Part shown: one piece after another, positions 11,676-22,200 of the stretch
Layout: every line of letters begins with the position of its first letter
Position numbering within the stretch: the first letter of the stretch is position 1
NCBI GenBank assembly: GCA_963995505.1
Contig: OZ023192.1
Span: forward strand, 8,663,001-8,727,000
Origin: Hypericum androsaemum
Lineage: Eukaryota; Streptophyta; Magnoliopsida; Malpighiales; Hypericaceae
Direction of reading: 5' to 3'
Length of the DNA: 64,000 nt
Position numbers and translations under genes: made by a program
Notes under the pieces: model-generated
The model's input: only the letters and a program-made list of their open reading frames with translations
What the model was told of the DNA's origin: nothing
Databases searched by the model: none

Positions 11676-12480
11676 TGATGTGAGCAAGCCTAAGGACGCA
11701 CCTACTATCAAGCTTGTAGACTCGCAGCAAGTTCAAGTTCCAATTGGGCCAATGACAAGAGCACGAGCTAGGAAGTTGCAATCTGATTTCAATGGACTAA
11801 TGCAAGAAGTTTGGGCTCAAGTTGGTGCGTACAAGTGCAAGGACGTGCATGAGGCACATGCAAAGCCCATGCACGTGATAGAGGCTATTTTGGAAGCTTA
11901 ATATGCACACCAACTTCTGGATGCATGCGCACATGGAGAATCAGCAAGAATCAACCTATTTAGGCCATGCATCTTCTTGTTAGGACGTGCAATTAATTGT
12001 TATTCTATTAGATATTATTTGTTTAGATTATTTCCTATTTTAGTTGAATAATTCGGCCAGAATCTCCTTAGAATAGGAAAGAGAGTTTTGGCCAGCCTTT
12101 GAACTCCTTTTTAAGGAGTTAGCTTGTTTAGGAATATTTTGGTACTTTGGGAGCCTATATAAAGAGGACTCCTAGCAATAAAACGGACACAACAATTCAG
12201 AATTACATAGCTTTGGCTAATTGAGAGTTTAGATACTCGTTTGTTCTTGCTTAGGCTGGTGAGTCGTCTTGGCTAGAATTTATCTTTCACTTATCAAGCG
12301 GACCATCCATCCTCGCTTGTGGCGTGATTCGACCTTAGGTCAAGGTTCAGAAGTTCTTGTTGCGGGTTAAGGTTCAATTTCGTGCCTTAGTTCGAGTGAG
12401 TTCTTGTGAGTTGTGATCTGTCCCATTCTAAAGTAACAAACGGTCCGAGTTGTGAATCTTTTCCGCGGAGATTCATATCA
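11676..12480 (+). repeat. B1 5' LTR
   Basis: 805 bp, TGATGTGAGC to TTCATATCA. The first 226 bp are open in frame and end in TAA, and correspond to the C-terminal tail of the polyprotein in the 3' copy. No ATG-initiated product is expected from this copy itself. Confidence 0.96.
12156..12182 (+). promoter_or_regulatory. B1 LTR TATA box and adjacent AATAAA
   Basis: TATATAAA at 12156-12163 and AATAAA at 12177-12182, 13 bp apart. With a start about 30 bp after the TATA box, AATAAA would fall just upstream of the RNA start in the 5' LTR but inside the transcript at the 3' LTR. Placement of the start is inference. Confidence 0.65.
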
Positions 12481-12482
12481 GT

Positions 12483-12494
12483 TGGTATCAGAGC
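12483..12494 (+). other. B1 primer-binding site
   Basis: TGGTATCAGAGC two bases after the LTR, matching the 3' end of initiator-Met tRNA. Confidence 0.92.
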
Positions 12495-12679
12495 TTAGCT
12501 TGTTACTTTAGTTCACTATCCTTGTTATTTTTGTTCTTGTTGGTTCGTTTAGTTGCTCGTTATTTTTGTTCTTATTGGTTCGTTTTTTTTTTTCTCTTCG
12601 CTGTTTGAAAAGAGAGGGAAACAAACGAGTGAAGCAAGAAAAGAAAAGAAAAGAAAGAAAAAAAAAAAGAAAAGAAAGA

Positions 12680-12715
<36 letters not shown>

Positions 12716-12750
12716 CGAAAAAGGAAAGAAAAGAAAAAGTGCGTGAAGCC

Positions 12751-12838
12751 TAAAGAGGAAGCAAAGGCCGCAAGCAAGTCTAAAGAGGAAGCAAGGCCGC
12801 AAGCAAGTCTAAAGAGGAAGCAAGGCCGCAAGCAAGCT
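12751..12838 (+). repeat. Leader tandem repeat, 29-30 bp x 3
   Basis: Three head-to-tail copies of a unit starting TAAAGAGGAAGC (12751, 12781, 12810) plus a partial fourth at 12839. The same repeat is in B2 (minus strand, about 41630-41720). Family C leaders have a diverged version. Confidence 0.85.
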
Positions 12839-13142
12839 TAAAGAGGAAACAAAATCAAAAAGGAAGCGAGCAAGACTAAAGGAAAGACCCAAGAAGAACT
12901 TTAACATTCTGGTTGTTAAAGCATGAAGCTCAAGCAAGGCCGTTCTAGCCTTAGTAAGAACATACAAGTATCACGAGAGGAAAAAGGCAAGAGTGTGCGA
13001 GTACCTTAGAGAGAAAAGCCAAATATTTGAGTGCAAACACGAGTGAACTTGAGTGCACCTTACATTGAGAGTATACACGTAAGGGAGTGAGCTTGTGAGG
13101 CCATATTTTTTTTATTACTAACCAATTTTTCTTGCAGCAAAC

Positions 13143-16100
13143 ATGTCACATGAAGGTCAAACCATGGGAAACATAGACCTTAAGTTATTAGTGGATGCAT
13201 TGGCCGGGAAGCTCGAGCAGATGGTGCAAGCTCAGATGGAGCCTTTGCAACTACGCGTGGATGCCGTGGAGAATTCTCGTGACATCCCCCCAACGCGAGG
13301 CGAACTCCAAAGGCGTAGGAGAGGAGTACCTATTGGAGAGTCAAGCGGAGCTGATTCTGAATCGGAAGAAGGCGTAGGCTCAACAAGGAGTCTTAGGAGA
13401 GCAAGAACAAGCCGTCCACCTAGGGAGGCGAGGCCAAAGAGAGACGACAACATAGGGAGTATCAAACTGAAGATACCTTCCTTTGCCGGTCGTTCTGACC
13501 CGGAGGCGTACTTAGAGTGGGAGAAGAAGATTGAGTTCGTGTTTGATTGCCACAATAGCTCCGAAGAAAAGAAGGTAAAACTTGCCATCACCGAATTTAC
13601 TGATTATGCTATAACTTGGTGGGATCAACTTGTGACAAGCAGGAGGAGAAATAGAGAACGCCCTATAGCTACTTGGGAAGACATGAAAGTAGTGATGAGG
13701 AAGAGATTTGTTCCAAGTCATTACTATAGAGAGCTGTATAAGAAGTTACAAGGAATGAGGCAAGGAAATTTGAGTGTGGAGGAGTATTTCAAACAGATGG
13801 AGATGGCCATGATAAGAGCTGATATAGATGAAGATAGAGAAGTTACAATGGCAAGGTTCTTGAATGGACTCAATCCTGAAATTCAAGACAAAGTTGAGTT
13901 GCAACACTATGTGGAGTTGGAGGACATGGTGCATATGGCAATGAAAATTGAGAAGCAACTCAAGAGAGGAGAGGGGAGAACAAGAGCTACATCGAATTCT
14001 ACTTGGAAGCCAAACTACCAAAAGAAGTTTGACAAGCCACAAGCAGCCAAAGTAGAGCATAAATCCGAGAGTTCTCAAGCTAATTCTCAAAGGAAAGTGG
14101 AAGTCACTCCAGCTAGGAACCGTGACATCAAGTGCTTTAAGTGTCAAGGAAGAGGGCACATCTCAAGTCAATGCCCTAACAAGCAAGCAATGGTGATCAA
14201 GGAGAGTGGAGAGATTGAAACTGAAGAAGAGGATTCGGAGCATGAAAGCATGCCTTCTTTGGAGGACGTATCCGAGGAAGAGTACCAAGCTGCTGAGAGG
14301 CTTACTCTTGTGTCTAGAAGAGCATTGAATGTGCAAGTAAAAGAAGAAAATGATGTGGCTCAAAGAGAAAATATTTTTCACACAAGGTGCTATGTCAAAG
14401 ACAAGGTGTGTAGTGTCATCATAGATGGAGGAAGTTGTGCTAATGTTGCAAGCACTACTATGGTGGAGAAGTTAGGGTTACTCACGGGAAAACACCCTAA
14501 GCCTTACAAACTACAATGGCTGAATGATAGTGGAGAAGTACGAGTGATGAAGCAAGTATTGGTAGCATTCCGCATTGGCAACTATGAGGATGAAGTGTTG
14601 TGTGATGTTGTACCAATGCAAGCTGGTCACCTATTGTTAGGTAGGCCGTGGCAGTTTGATAGGAAAGTGCATCATGATGGCTACACCAACAAGTATTCAT
14701 TTATACTTAAGAAGAGAGTAATCACCTTGGCACCCTTGTCACCATCACAAGTTTGTGAAGATCAACGTCAGTTGCAAAAAGAAAGTGATGAGCAAAGAGA
14801 GCGTGACAAGAAGAAAAAGAATGAGAGGAGAGAAGAAGCCGAAAAAAAGATAAGAAAAACGGCCAATGGAGAGGAAAAGATTGAGAAAACAAAAGAAGCC
14901 GGAAAAACAGAAATTAAAACGGCCAAAGAGAGAAAAAACGAGAGTTGGAAAAAGAGTTACTATGTGGGAACAAGTGATATTAAGCAAGCGTGCTTTACAA
15001 AGAAGCCTATGATCTTACTTCGGTATAGGGAGGCACTTTTAAACACTAACGAGCTTGAACCACATGTACCTAGTACGGTTGTGTCTCTTTTGCAGGATTA
15101 CAAGGATGTCTTTCCCGACGAGCTACCACCTGGTTTGCCACCTATTCGTGGGATTGAACATCAAATAGACTTTGTCCCGGGAGCTACCATACCTAACCGT
15201 CCCGCATATAGAAGCAATCCTGAAGAGACAAAGGAGCTTGAGAAGCAAGTCAACGAGCTGTTGGAGAAAGGGTACGTAAGAGAGAGCATGAGTCCATGTG
15301 CTGTTCCAGTCCTACTTGTGCCCAAGAAGGATAAAACATGGAGAATGTGTGTTGATTGCCGAGCAGTCAACAACATAACGGTAAAATATCGTCACCCTAT
15401 CCCTCGTTTAGATGACATGTTAGATGAGTTGCATGGTTCTTGCATGTTTTCTAAGATTGATTTGAAGAGTGGTTATCATCAAATTAGGATGAAAGAAGGA
15501 GATGAGTGGAAGACTGCTTTTAAAACTAAGTATGGGTTGTATGAGTGGATGGTCATGCCATTTGGTTTGTCCAACGCACCTAGCACGTTTATGCGACTCA
15601 TGAATCATGTTCTACGTCCATTCATTGGTAAATTTGTAGTTGTTTACTTTGATGATATACTCATCTATAGCAAGAACGTGGGGGATCATCTAGAACATTT
15701 GAAATCTGTCTTAGATGCACTTAGAGAAGAACAATTGTTTGCTAACTTGAAGAAGTGCACCTTGTGTACGGATAAACTTGTATTCTTGGGTTTTGTTGTT
15801 GGAGCTAACGGAATACAGGTTGATGATGAAAAGATCCGAGCTATCCGTGAATGGCCAAGCCCTACAAGTGTTGCTAATGTTAGGAGCTTTCATGGACTAG
15901 CTAGTTTTTATAGGAGATTTGTGAAGGACTTTAGTAGCATAGCCGCACCCATAACTGAAGTCATCAAGAAGAACGTGGGCTTTACTTGGGGAGAAGCTCA
16001 AGAGAAGGCTTTCCAACTACTGAAAGGGAAGTTGACTAATGCACCCTTGTTAGCTTTACCTAATTTCTCTAAGACTTTTGAAATAGAGTGTGATGCTTCT

Positions 16101-17930
16101 GGTGTAGGAATTGGAGCTGTCCTTATGCAAGAAGGAAGACCTATTGCATACTTTAGTGAGAAACTAAGTGGTGCAACCTTGAATTACCCGACCTATGACA
16201 AGGAGTTGTACGCACTAGTTCGAGCATTGGAGACATGGCAGCATTATTTGTGGCCCAAGGAGTTCGTGATTCACACTGATCATGAGTCACTCAAGCACTT
16301 AAAGGGGCAACACAAGCTGAACAAGAGGCATGCACGATGGGTGGAATTCATTGAGACATTTCCTTATGTCATTCGCTACAAGCAAGGTAAGGAAAATGTA
16401 GTAGCTGATGCACTATCACGGAGGTACGCCTTGATCTCAACTCTTGATGCTAAACTACTTGGTTTTGAACACATTAAAGAGATGTATGTTGATGATGTTG
16501 ATTTTGGCGAGTTGTTTAGATCAACTGAAAGAAGTGCATTTGGTAAGTTCTTTCGTAATGAAGGTTACCTCTTTCGTGAAAACAAACTTTGTGTGCCTAA
16601 TTGTTCGATGCGAGAATTACTAATCCAGGAGGCACATGGAGGTGGCTTAATGGGGCATTTTGGAATTGCAAAGACCTTGGCAATGCTACAAGATCATTTC
16701 TTTTGGCCACACATGAAGAGAGACGTTGAGAGAGTTTGTGGTCGTTGCATCACTTGCAAGCAAGCCAAGTCGAAGGTAAAACCCCATGGTTTGTACACCC
16801 CACTACCTATACCTAGTGAGCCTTGGATTGATATCTCTATGGATTTTGTGTTAGGACTACCTAGGACTAAGCGTGGAAGAGATTCGATTTTTGTGGTAGT
16901 GGATAGGTTTTCTAAGATGGCACATTTCATTCCATGTCATAAAACTGATGATGCTTCAAACATTGCTGATTTGTTCTTTAGAGAGGTTGTTAGGTTGCAT
17001 GGCATGCCTAGGACAATTATCTCTGATAGAGATGCTAAGTTCCTAAGTTACTTTTGGAAGACCTTGTGGTGCAAGTTAGGTACTAAGTTGTTGTTTTCTA
17101 CTACTTGTCATCCTCAAACTGATGGTCAAACTGAAGTAGTGAATAGGACTTTGTCTACACTTTTGAGAGCACTCATTAAGCATAACATTAAGACTTGGGA
17201 AGAATGTTTGCCTCATGTTGAGTTTGCTTATAATCGTTCTGTCCATTCTGCTACTCAATTCTCACCATTTGAGCTTGTTTATGGATTTAATCCTTTGACT
17301 CCATTGGATTTATCACCTCTACCTTCGAGTGAGCAAGTTAACTTAGATGGCAAGAAGAAAGCTGAATTTGTCAAGCAGTTACATGAGAAAGCAAGAATGA
17401 ACATCGAGAAGCGCACGGAGCACTATGCAAGGCAAGCAAACAAAGGAAGGCACAAGGTTGTCTTTGAGCCGGGAGATTGGGTTTGGCTACATATGAGGAA
17501 GGAGCGTTTTCCTGTACAAAGACGTTCAAAGTTGCTACCACGGGGAGATGGTCCATTCCAAGTGATCGAACGCATCAATGATAATGCCTACAAGCTAGAC
17601 CTTCCGGGTGAGTATAATGTAAGTGCTTCGTTTAACGTGGCTGACTTGAGTCCGTTTGATGTAGGTGATGATTTGAGGACAAATCCTTTTCAAGAGGAGG
17701 GGACTGATGTGAGCAAGCCTAAGGACGCACCTACTATCAAGCTTGTAGACTCGCAGCAAGTTCAAGTTCCAATTGGGCCAATGACAAGAGCACGAGCTAG
17801 GAAGTTGCAATCTGATTTCAATGGACTAATGCAAGAAGTTTGGGCTCAAGTTGGTGCGTACAAGTGCAAGGACGTGCATGAGGCACATGCAAAGCCCATG
17901 CACGTGATAGAGGCTATTTTGGAAGCTTAA
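13143..17930 (+). CDS. B1 gag-pol polyprotein (1595 aa)
   Basis: A single intact Ty3/gypsy polyprotein that would supply all proteins for reverse transcription and integration. Start at MSHEGQT, 5 bases after the CAG of the leader. Domains: Gag core about 110-300 with ITWWDQL; CCHC knuckle C331/C334/H339/C344; retropepsin-like protease with IIDGGS, Asp428 (DGG rather than the commoner DSG/DTG); basic coiled linker about 545-620; RT about 690-880 with Asp773 and YFDD Asp837/838; RNase H with Asp984, Glu1021, Asp1046; integrase HHCC (H1165, H1172, C1202, C1205) and DD35E (Asp1234, Asp1295, Glu1331); GPF at 1469-1471. No chromodomain is evident. Residues from about 1522 to the end are read from the 3' LTR and carry [19 protein letters not shown]. 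The PPT is translated as QEEGT. All key residues are present, so it is probably functional. Residues about 360-620 resemble C1 more than B2, which suggests a mosaic. Confidence 0.97.
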   Translation: MSHEGQTMGNIDLKLLVDALAGKLEQMVQAQMEPLQLRVDAVENSRDIPPTRGELQRRRRGVPIGESSGADSESEEGVGSTRSLRRARTSRPPREARPKRDDNIGSIKLKIPSFAGRSDPEAYLEWEKKIEFVFDCHNSSEEKKVKLAITEFTDYAITWWDQLVTSRRRNRERPIATWEDMKVVMRKRFVPSHYYRELYKKLQGMRQGNLSVEEYFKQMEMAMIRADIDEDREVTMARFLNGLNPEIQDKVELQHYVELEDMVHMAMKIEKQLKRGEGRTRATSNSTWKPNYQKKFDKPQAAKVEHKSESSQANSQRKVEVTPARNRDIKCFKCQGRGHISSQCPNKQAMVIKESGEIETEEEDSEHESMPSLEDVSEEEYQAAERLTLVSRRALNVQVKEENDVAQRENIFHTRCYVKDKVCSVIIDGGSCANVASTTMVEKLGLLTGKHPKPYKLQWLNDSGEVRVMKQVLVAFRIGNYEDEVLCDVVPMQAGHLLLGRPWQFDRKVHHDGYTNKYSFILKKRVITLAPLSPSQVCEDQRQLQKESDEQRERDKKKKNERREEAEKKIRKTANGEEKIEKTKEAGKTEIKTAKERKNESWKKSYYVGTSDIKQACFTKKPMILLRYREALLNTNELEPHVPSTVVSLLQDYKDVFPDELPPGLPPIRGIEHQIDFVPGATIPNRPAYRSNPEETKELEKQVNELLEKGYVRESMSPCAVPVLLVPKKDKTWRMCVDCRAVNNITVKYRHPIPRLDDMLDELHGSCMFSKIDLKSGYHQIRMKEGDEWKTAFKTKYGLYEWMVMPFGLSNAPSTFMRLMNHVLRPFIGKFVVVYFDDILIYSKNVGDHLEHLKSVLDALREEQLFANLKKCTLCTDKLVFLGFVVGANGIQVDDEKIRAIREWPSPTSVANVRSFHGLASFYRRFVKDFSSIAAPITEVIKKNVGFTWGEAQEKAFQLLKGKLTNAPLLALPNFSKTFEIECDASGVGIGAVLMQEGRPIAYFSEKLSGATLNYPTYDKELYALVRALETWQHYLWPKEFVIHTDHESLKHLKGQHKLNKRHARWVEFIETFPYVIRYKQGKENVVADALSRRYALISTLDAKLLGFEHIKEMYVDDVDFGELFRSTERSAFGKFFRNEGYLFRENKLCVPNCSMRELLIQEAHGGGLMGHFGIAKTLAMLQDHFFWPHMKRDVERVCGRCITCKQAKSKVKPHGLYTPLPIPSEPWIDISMDFVLGLPRTKRGRDSIFVVVDRFSKMAHFIPCHKTDDASNIADLFFREVVRLHGMPRTIISDRDAKFLSYFWKTLWCKLGTKLLFSTTCHPQTDGQTEVVNRTLSTLLRALIKHNIKTWEECLPHVEFAYNRSVHSATQFSPFELVYGFNPLTPLDLSPLPSSEQVNLDGKKKAEFVKQLHEKARMNIEKRTEHYARQANKGRHKVVFEPGDWVWLHMRKERFPVQRRSKLLPRGDGPFQVIERINDNAYKLDLPGEYNVSASFNVADLSPFDVGDDLRTNPFQEEGTDVSKPKDAPTIKLVDSQQVQVPIGPMTRARARKLQSDFNGLMQEVWAQVGAYKCKDVHEAHAKPMHVIEAILEA
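17692..17703 (+). other. B1 polypurine tract
   Basis: AAGAGGAGGGGA one base before the 3' LTR, the expected plus-strand primer. It lies inside the gag-pol frame. The same tract precedes the 3' LTRs of A1, C1-C3 and B2; D has a G-to-C change in it (AAGCGGAGGGGA). Confidence 0.85.
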
Positions 17931-18509
17931 TATGCACACCAACTTCTGGATGCATGCGCACATGGAGAATCAGCAAGAATCAACCTATTTAGGCCATGCA
18001 TCTTCTTGTTAGGACGTGCAATTAATTGTTATTCTATTAGATATTATTTGTTTAGATTATTTCCTATTTTAGTTGAATAATTCGGCCAGAATCTCCTTAG
18101 AATAGGAAAGAGAGTTTTGGCCAGCCTTTGAACTCCTTTTTAAGGAGTTAGCTTGTTTAGGAATATTTTGGTACTTTGGGAGCCTATATAAAGAGGACTC
18201 CTAGCAATAAAACGGACACAACAATTCAGAATTACATAGCTTTGGCTAATTGAGAGTTTAGATACTCGTTTGTTCTTGCTTAGGCTGGTGAGTCGTCTTG
18301 GCTAGAATTTATCTTTCACTTATCAAGCGGACCATCCATCCTCGCTTGTGGCGTGATTCGACCTTAGGTCAAGGTTCAGAAGTTCTTGTTGCGGGTTAAG
18401 GTTCAATTTCGTGCCTTAGTTCGAGTGAGTTCTTGTGAGTTGTGATCTGTCCCATTCTAAAGTAACAAACGGTCCGAGTTGTGAATCTTTTCCGCGGAGA
18501 TTCATATCA
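17705..18509 (+). repeat. B1 3' LTR
   Basis: 805 bp, with no difference from the 5' LTR seen by eye. Its first 226 bp encode the C-terminal tail and stop codon of gag-pol (17928-17930). It is followed by the TSD CCTCA and the rest of the C1 LTR. Confidence 0.96.
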
Positions 18510-18514
18510 CCTCA

Positions 18515-19206
18515 ACCCGCTGCAAGGGCTTCTGAACCTTGACCTAAGGTCGTATCACGCCACAAACGGGGATGGAATATCCGCTTGATAAGTGAAGGAT
18601 AAATTCTAGCCAAGACGACTCACCAGCCTAAGCAAGAACAAACGAGTATCAAACTCTCAACTAGCCAATGCTAAGTATTTCCGAATTGTATGTGTACGTT
18701 TTATTGCTAGGAGTCCTCTTTATATAGGCTCCCAAAGTACCAAAATATTCCTAAACAAGCTAACTCCTTAAAAGGAATTCAAAGGCTGGCCAAAACTCTC
18801 TTTCCTATTCTAAGGAGATTCTGGCCGAACTTATGCAACTAAACAAGGAATAATATAAGCAAATAATATCTAATAGAATAGCTACTAGTTGCACGTCCAA
18901 AACAAATAGATGCATGGCCTAAATAGGCTGATTCTTCTTGATTCTCCATGTGCGCATGCATCTAGAAGCTTTCGTGCATGTCAAGCTTCCCATTCAGCCT
19001 CCAAAACGTGCATGGGCCTCCCTTGGGCTTCTTGGACGTCCTTGGTCCTCCACGCACTTGATTGAGCCCAAACTTCATGCATTAGTCCATTGAAATCAGA
19101 TTGCAACTTCCTAGCTCTTGCTCTTGTCATTGGCCCAATTGGAACTTGAACTTGCTTCGAGTCTACAAGCTTGATAGTTGGTGCATCCGTAGGCTTGCTC
19201 ACATCA
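18515..19206 (-). repeat. C1 3' LTR, remaining 692 bp
   Basis: Continuation of the C1 3' LTR after B1, ending (top strand) ...GCTCACATCA. It contains the rc TATA/AATAAA pair and encodes the last about 74 residues of C1 gag-pol. With 11564-11675 it makes 804 bp. Confidence 0.94.
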
Positions 19207-22200
19207 GTCCCCTCCTCTTGAAAAGGATTTGTCCTCAAATCATCACCTACATCAAACGGACTCAAGTCAGCCACGTTAAACGAAGCACTTACACTATACT
19301 CACCCGGAAGGTCTAGCTTGTAGGCATTATCATTAATGCGTTCTAGCACTTGGAATGGACCATCTCCCCGTGGTAGCAACTTTGAACGTCTTTGGACAGG
19401 AAAACGCTCCTTCCTCATATGTAGCCAAACCCAATCGCCCGGCTCAAAGACAACCTTGTGCCTTCCTTTGTTTGCTTGCCTTGCATAGTGCTCCGTGCGC
19501 TTCTCGATGTTCATTCTAGCTTTCTCATGTAACTGCTTGACAAATTCAGCTTTCTTCTTTCCATCTAAGTTAACATGCTCACTCGAAGGTAGAGGTGATA
19601 AATCCAATGGAGTCAAAGGATTAAATCCATAAACAAGCTCAAATGGTGAGAATTGAGTAGCAGAATGGACAGAACGATTATAAGCAAACTCAACATGAGG
19701 CAAACATTCTTCCCAAGTCTTAATGTTATGCTTAATGAGTGCTCTCAAAAGTGTAGACAAAGTCCTATTTACTACTTCAGTTTGACCATCAGTTTGAGGA
19801 TGACAAGTAGTAGAAAACAACAACTTAGTACCTAACTTGCACCACAAGGTTTTCCAAAAGTAACTTAGGAACTTAGCATCTCTATCAGAGATAATTGTCC
19901 TTGGCATGCCATGTAACCTAACAACCTCTCTAAAGAACAAATCAGCAATATTTGAAGCATCATCAGTCTTATGACATGGTATGAAATGTGCCATCTTAGA
20001 AAACCTATCCACTACCACAAAAATTGAATCTCTTCCACGCTTAGTCCTAGGTAGGCCTAACACAAAATCCATAGAGATATCAATCCAGGGCTCACTAGGT
20101 ATAGGTAGTGGGGTGTACAAACCATGGGGTTTTACCTTTGACTTGGCTTGCTTGCAAGTGATGCAACGACCACAAACTCTCTCAACGTCTCTCTTCATGT
20201 GTGGCCAAAAGAAATGATCTTGTAGCATTGCCAAGGTCTTTGCAATTCCAAAATGCCCCATTAAGCCACCTCCATGTGCCTCCTGAATTAGTAATTCTCT
20301 CATCGAACAATTAGGCACACAAAGTTTGTTTTCACGAAATAGGTAACCTTCATTACGAAAGAACTTACCAAATGCACTTCTTTCAGTTGATCTAAACAAC
20401 TCGCTAAAATCAACATCATCAACATACAACTCTTTAATGTGTTCAAAGCCAAGTAGTTTAGCATCAAGAGTTGAGATCAAGGCGTACCTTCGTGATAGTG
20501 CATCAGCCACTACATTTTCCTTACCTTGCTTGTAGCGAATGACATAAGGAAATGTCTCAATGAATTCCACCCATCGTGCATGCCTCTTGTTCAGCTTGTG
20601 TTGCCCCTTTAAGTGCTTGAGTGACTCATGATCAGTGTGAATCACGAACTCCTTTGGCCACAAGTAGTGCTGCCATGTCTCCAATGCTCGAACTAGTGCG
20701 TACAACTCCTTGTCATAGGTCGGGTAATTCAAGGTTGCACCACTTAGTTTCTCACTAAAGTATGCAATGGGTCTTCCTTCTTGCATAAGGACAGCCCCAA
20801 TTCCTACACCAGAAGCATCACACTCTATTTCAAAAGTCTTAGAAAAATTAGGTAAAGCTAACAAGGGTGCATTAGTCAACTTCCCTTTCAGTAGTTGGAA
20901 AGCCTTCTCTTGAGCTTCTCCCCAAGTAAAGCCCACGTTCTTCTTAATGACTTCAGTTATGGGTGCGGCTATGCTACTGAAGTCCTTCACAAATCTCCTA
21001 TAAAAACTAGCTAGTCCATGAAAGCTCCTAACATTAGCAACACTTGTAGGGCTTGGCCATTCACGGATAGCTCGGATCTTTTCTTCATCAACCTGTATTC
21101 CGTTAGCTCCAACAACAAAACCCAAGAATACAAGCTTATCCGTACAAAAGGTGCACTTCTTCAAGTTAGCAAACAATTGTTCTTCTCTAAGTGCATCTAA
21201 GACAGATTTCAAATGTTCTAGATGATCCTCCACGTTCTTGCTATAGATGAGTATATCATCAAAGTAAACAACTACAAATTTACCAATGAATGGACGTAGA
21301 ACATGATTCATGAGTCGCATAAACGTGCTAGGTGCGTTGGACAAACCAAATGGCATGACCATCCACTCATACAACCCATACTTAGTTTTAAAAGCAGTCT
21401 TCCACTCATCTCCTTCTTTCATCCTAATTTGATGATAACCACTCTTCAAATCAATCTTAGAAAACATGCAAGAACCATGCAACTCATCTAACATGTCATC
21501 TAAACGAGGGATAGGGTGACGATATTTTACCGTTATGTTGTTGACTGCTCGGCAATCAACACACATTCTCCATGTTTTATCCTTCTTGGGCACAAGTAGG
21601 ACTGGAACAGCACATGGACTCATGCTCTCTCTTACGTACCCTTTCTCCAACAGCTCGTTGACTTGCTTCTCAAGCTCCTTTGTCTCTTCAGGATTGCTTC
21701 TATATGCGGGACGGTTAGGTATGGTAGCTCCCGGGACAAAGTCTATTTGATGTTCAATCCCACGAATAGGTGGCAAACCAGGTGGTAGCTCGTCGGGAAA
21801 GACATCCTTGTAATCCTGCAAAAGAGACACAACCGTACTAGGTACATGTGGTTCAAGCTCGTTAGTGTTTAAAAGTGCCTCCCTATACCGAAGTAAGATC
21901 ATAGGCTTCTTTGTAAAGCACGCTTGCTTAATATCACTTGTTCCCACATAGTAACTCTTTTTCCAACTCTCGTTTTTTCTCTCTTTGGCCGTTTTAATTT
22001 CTGTTTTTCCGGCTTCTTTTGTTTTCTCAATCTTTTCCTCTCCATTGGCCGTTTTTCTTATCTTTTTTTCGGCTTCTTCTCTCCTCTCATTCTTTTTCTT
22101 CTTGTCACGCTCTCTTTGCTCATCACTTTCTTTTTGCAACTGACGTTGATCTTCACAAACTTGTGATGGTGACAAGGGTGCCAAGGTGATTACTCTCTTC

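Larger units (their letters stand above)
12481..13142 (+). other. B1 untranslated leader
   Basis: About 660 bp without a gene. It contains the PBS, a long A/G tract (about 12630-12740), a 29-bp tandem repeat, AAAAAGGCAAGAG (around 12981-12993), and a conserved branch-point-like TACTAAC (13116-13122) followed by a T-rich tract and CAG ending at 13137. A possible donor, GTAAGA, begins at 12954. Lys/Arg-rich short ORFs here are by-products of the purine tract. Confidence 0.7.
11676..18509 (+). mobile_element. Element B1: intact Ty3/gypsy LTR retrotransposon
   Basis: A 6834-bp complete element with 805-bp LTRs that look identical, PBS, leader, one 1595-codon gag-pol ORF, PPT, and TSD CCTCA (11671-11675 and 18510-18514). 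It sits in the U5 part of the C1 LTR in the opposite orientation, that is, inside a close relative. Intact coding and identical LTRs suggest a very recent, possibly still autonomous copy. Confidence 0.97.

Noticed and set aside
12483..12494. A tRNA gene at the TGGTATCAGAGC sites
   Set aside because: Only the 12-base primer complement is present at each site, with no cloverleaf around it.
12553..12841. Lys/Arg-rich and Phe-rich short ORFs in element leaders
   Set aside because: They are translations of purine or pyrimidine tracts, and the same tracts vary in length between copies.
14163..14381. Antisense ORFs of 60-140 codons repeated across all gag-pol copies
   Set aside because: They are shadows of the conserved sense frame, recurring at the same offset in each copy, with no start context or domain.
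17705..17930. A chromodomain at the polyprotein C-terminus
   Set aside because: No aromatic-cage chromodomain pattern is visible. The tail is short and basic with GPMTRARAR, more like a CR-type motif.
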